Below the pieces are notes generated by a model that had not been told where the DNA came from, did no database searches, and saw only the letters and a program-made list of their open reading frames with translations. The position numbers and the translations under genes are program-made. Shown piece after piece: positions 62,472-64,000 of a stretch of 64,000 bases of DNA. Source of the DNA: Cytophagales bacterium (lineage in GTDB: Bacteria; Bacteroidota; Bacteroidia; Cytophagales; 172606-1); the NCBI GenBank assembly GCA_030446715.1, contig JAUJMU010000001.1:721297-785296 (forward strand), given 5' to 3'. The first letter of the stretch is position 1. Each line of letters starts with the position of its first letter.

Positions 62472-62750
62472 TTACTCTGCGGCGGCGGCAGCGGCTGCCC
62501 CGGCACCCCGGCTCTGATTTTCGACATTTACCTTCATTTCGTAGCGTTCAATGGCCTCGTTTAAATCCTGAGCGCACTGGGAAATTGTACTCACGGCCGT
62601 ATCCACTGCGCCTTCCAGGTCCGCATCGGGTAAGTCAAACAACTCGATCTGAATGGAAGCCGCCTTTTCGATCAGTGCTTTCTGGCTATTCTGCACGTCC
62701 TGCAATTTGGTCAGTACGTGGTTCATGATGTCGGCTTTGGTCTTTTCCAT
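62472..62750 (-). CDS. Small helical protein of unknown function
   Basis: Ninety-two residues, nearly all helical (DIMNHVLTKLQDVQNSQKALIEKAASIQ, AVSTISQCAQDLNEAIERYEMKVNVE), ending in an Ala-rich tail. It is followed by a good terminator, and its start is 146 bp downstream of the stop of the cyclase gene (62897) on the same strand. Composition fits the window. No family is recognised. Confidence 0.55.
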   Translation of the reverse strand: MEKTKADIMNHVLTKLQDVQNSQKALIEKAASIQIELFDLPDADLEGAVDTAVSTISQCAQDLNEAIERYEMKVNVENQSRGAGAAAAAAAE

Positions 62751-62896
62751 AAGTTAAAATGCCCATTGACAGTCTTTGATATTCTCCAATGGTTTTGGTT
62801 TATTCTCACTTATACGACTTGGGTCAGGTAAGGGTTATCTTCAAACCGACAGCCGGTGTCAGCCCTGGACCAAAACCAATAGTTACTCAAAACGCC

Positions 62897-64000
62897 CTAC
62901 GCTACCTTCAGACTGTGTTTTTCAAGGACACCGATGGCTTCGGCCACCAGTTGCGGATTTACCTGGTGTACTTCCACACCCTTGCCGATCTTTTCGAGCA
63001 GCATGATGGTCAGGCGGCCACCCAGGTGCTCCCGGAACTCATGGAGGCCCTGCACTATGGCCAGCTCACCGGAAGTGGTGCGGTCCGAAAGGGCTGGTGT
63101 GTACAGCGGAAAGCCAAGGGCATCCAGTACGTCCAGAATAATCTGTAAATCATTGTCACCCAGCATGCCGGCTAAGTTGGCGTACACGCAGTCCAACGCC
63201 ATGCCGATGGCTACCGCCTCGCCGTGCCGGATTTCGTAATCAGTAAGCGCCTCCAGCTTGTGCGCCGACCAGTGCCCGAAGTCCAGCGGACGCGATGAAC
63301 CTTTCTCAAACGGGTCGCCACCGGCAATGTGATCGAGGTGCATCTGGGCGCATCGGTAGATCAGGTACTGCATGGCGGGCATGTCGCGGGCCGCCAGGGC
63401 CGGCGCATCGTGCCGGATGCGGTCAAAAAAGGCAGCGTCTTTGATCAGGGCAACCTTGATGGCTTCGGAAATGCCCGACCGCCAGTCGCGGTCATTGAGG
63501 GTGGTCAGGAAGCTGAAGTCGTTGAGGACCGCAAACGGCGGGGCAAACGTGCCGAGAAAGTTCTTTTTGTGGAAGGCGTTGACGCTGTTTTTTACGCCGA
63601 CCCCTGAGTCATTCTGCGCCAGCACGGTAGTGGGTATCCGGATCAGCCGCACGCCCCGGTGCGAAACTGCCGCTGCAAAACCCGCCATGTCCAGAAACGC
63701 ACCGCCGCCCACGGCCGCAATGTAACTGTGCCGGTCAATTCCGTAGTCGTTGACGGCCTGCTGGATCTGCTCCACCAGGGCCGGGTCGTTTTTACAGGCT
63801 TCACCACCGGGCATCACAAGGGGAGCGGCCGCGAGGCGGATCAGGGAGGCGTATGTTTTGGCGTAGCTGGTGATTTCTGCCTCCAGCTGCCCATGATGAG
63901 CTGCCACGCCGCTGTCAATCACGAAAAAAATGCGGCGCGGCACAGAGTTTCCATCCTGCCGGAGTACGTCGGCCAGCAGAGGGTTTTCAGGCCGGAACAG
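62897..64000 (-). CDS. AroB-like sugar-phosphate cyclase, possibly EboD; 5' end beyond window
   Basis: The gene is cut by the window's right edge; at least 368 residues are visible. Motifs of the dehydroquinate synthase fold are present: AAVGGGAFLDMAGFAAAV (NAD-binding), IPTTVLAQNDSGVGVKNSVN, SGISEAIKVALIKD, and the metal site GSSRPLDFGHWSAHKLEAL and RHGEAVAIGMAL. True AroB has NLGHTFGHAIE at that position. The DFGHWSAHKLE variant is, from memory, that of EboD, the cyclase in the ebo cluster thought to help export precursors in several bacterial groups. If so, further ebo genes should lie to the right. A dehydroquinate synthase role is the alternative. Confidence 0.82.
   Translation of the reverse strand: MFRPENPLLADVLRQDGNSVPRRIFFVIDSGVAAHHGQLEAEITSYAKTYASLIRLAAAPLVMPGGEACKNDPALVEQIQQAVNDYGIDRHSYIAAVGGGAFLDMAGFAAAVSHRGVRLIRIPTTVLAQNDSGVGVKNSVNAFHKKNFLGTFAPPFAVLNDFSFLTTLNDRDWRSGISEAIKVALIKDAAFFDRIRHDAPALAARDMPAMQYLIYRCAQMHLDHIAGGDPFEKGSSRPLDFGHWSAHKLEALTDYEIRHGEAVAIGMALDCVYANLAGMLGDNDLQIILDVLDALGFPLYTPALSDRTTSGELAIVQGLHEFREHLGGRLTIMLLEKIGKGVEVHQVNPQLVAEAIGVLEKHSLKVA

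Noticed and set aside
1-64000. CRISPR array or rRNA/tRNA genes
   Set aside because: No regularly spaced repeats, and no rRNA or tRNA sequence could be recognised by reading.

Overview
The window looks like a chromosomal segment from a member of the Bacteroidota, most likely order Cytophagales. This rests on several sequence clues: a SusC/SusD pair, a C-terminal type IX secretion (T9SS) sorting domain, DUF4296 and DUF4168 proteins, a MutS2/LolC-like/RbfA/GcvH housekeeping set, promoter -7 boxes of the TAnnTTTG type, and genes without strong Shine-Dalgarno sites. Most coding DNA is moderately GC-rich. One gene (50542-52359) is visibly AT-rich.

Layout. 0-7 kb: mutS2, a small lipoprotein, an SRPBCC-like protein, a small outer-membrane barrel, and a BlaI/BlaR1-type repressor-sensor pair with three copies of one palindromic operator. 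7-14 kb: gcvH, a C-terminal processing protease, a hemerythrin-domain protein, ruvX, def, a lipoprotein and an MFS carrier. 14-20 kb: an intact toxin-antitoxin pair, a lolC-type permease broken by a 55-bp tandem duplication, rbfA, a polytopic membrane protein, rpiB and a frameshifted purB. 20-25 kb: an archaemetzincin-like protease set among short palindromic repeats, a decayed PIN toxin-antitoxin module, an A-type Fe-S scaffold relative, a DUF421 protein and a second MFS carrier. 25-31 kb: a histidine kinase with an ethylene-receptor-like membrane domain, ChaN-like and TraB/GumN-like proteins, a SpoIIE-type phosphatase, a 100-bp MITE and a DUF4168 protein. 31-43 kb: a T9SS-secreted GHL10 hydrolase, a sugar phosphate isomerase/epimerase, and then a mosaic of truncated genes (SusC, SusD, methyltransferase, GH26, histidine kinase, AraC) plus a GT39-like and a frameshifted GT2 gene. 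43-50 kb: an ECF sigma factor, two ferritin-like proteins, an aldo/keto reductase, and a DUF4139/MuiA protein carrying a SusC-like extension. 50-64 kb: a membrane-anchored MutS-like ATPase flanked by palindromes, apbE, two secreted proteins of unknown function, an RND efflux pair overlapping rdgB, an LprI-like protein, and an AroB/EboD-like sugar-phosphate cyclase running off the right edge.

Reliability. Between about 14.7 and 50.2 kb at least ten reading frames are interrupted by small indels, tandem duplications or abrupt joins, including the normally indispensable purB and lolC-type genes. Several are repaired exactly by removing a duplicated block or one base. This suggests that many are sequencing or assembly errors, although real gene decay (PIN toxin, second TA module) is also present.

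The most interesting items are the ethylene-receptor-like kinase with all copper/ethylene-site residues in register, the AT-rich membrane MutS homologue ending in a 31-bp-arm perfect palindrome, the MITE with a 5-bp target duplication, a REP/REPIN-like repeat family with a related hairpin inside a protease gene, and the MuiA protein with a TonB-receptor-like segment.
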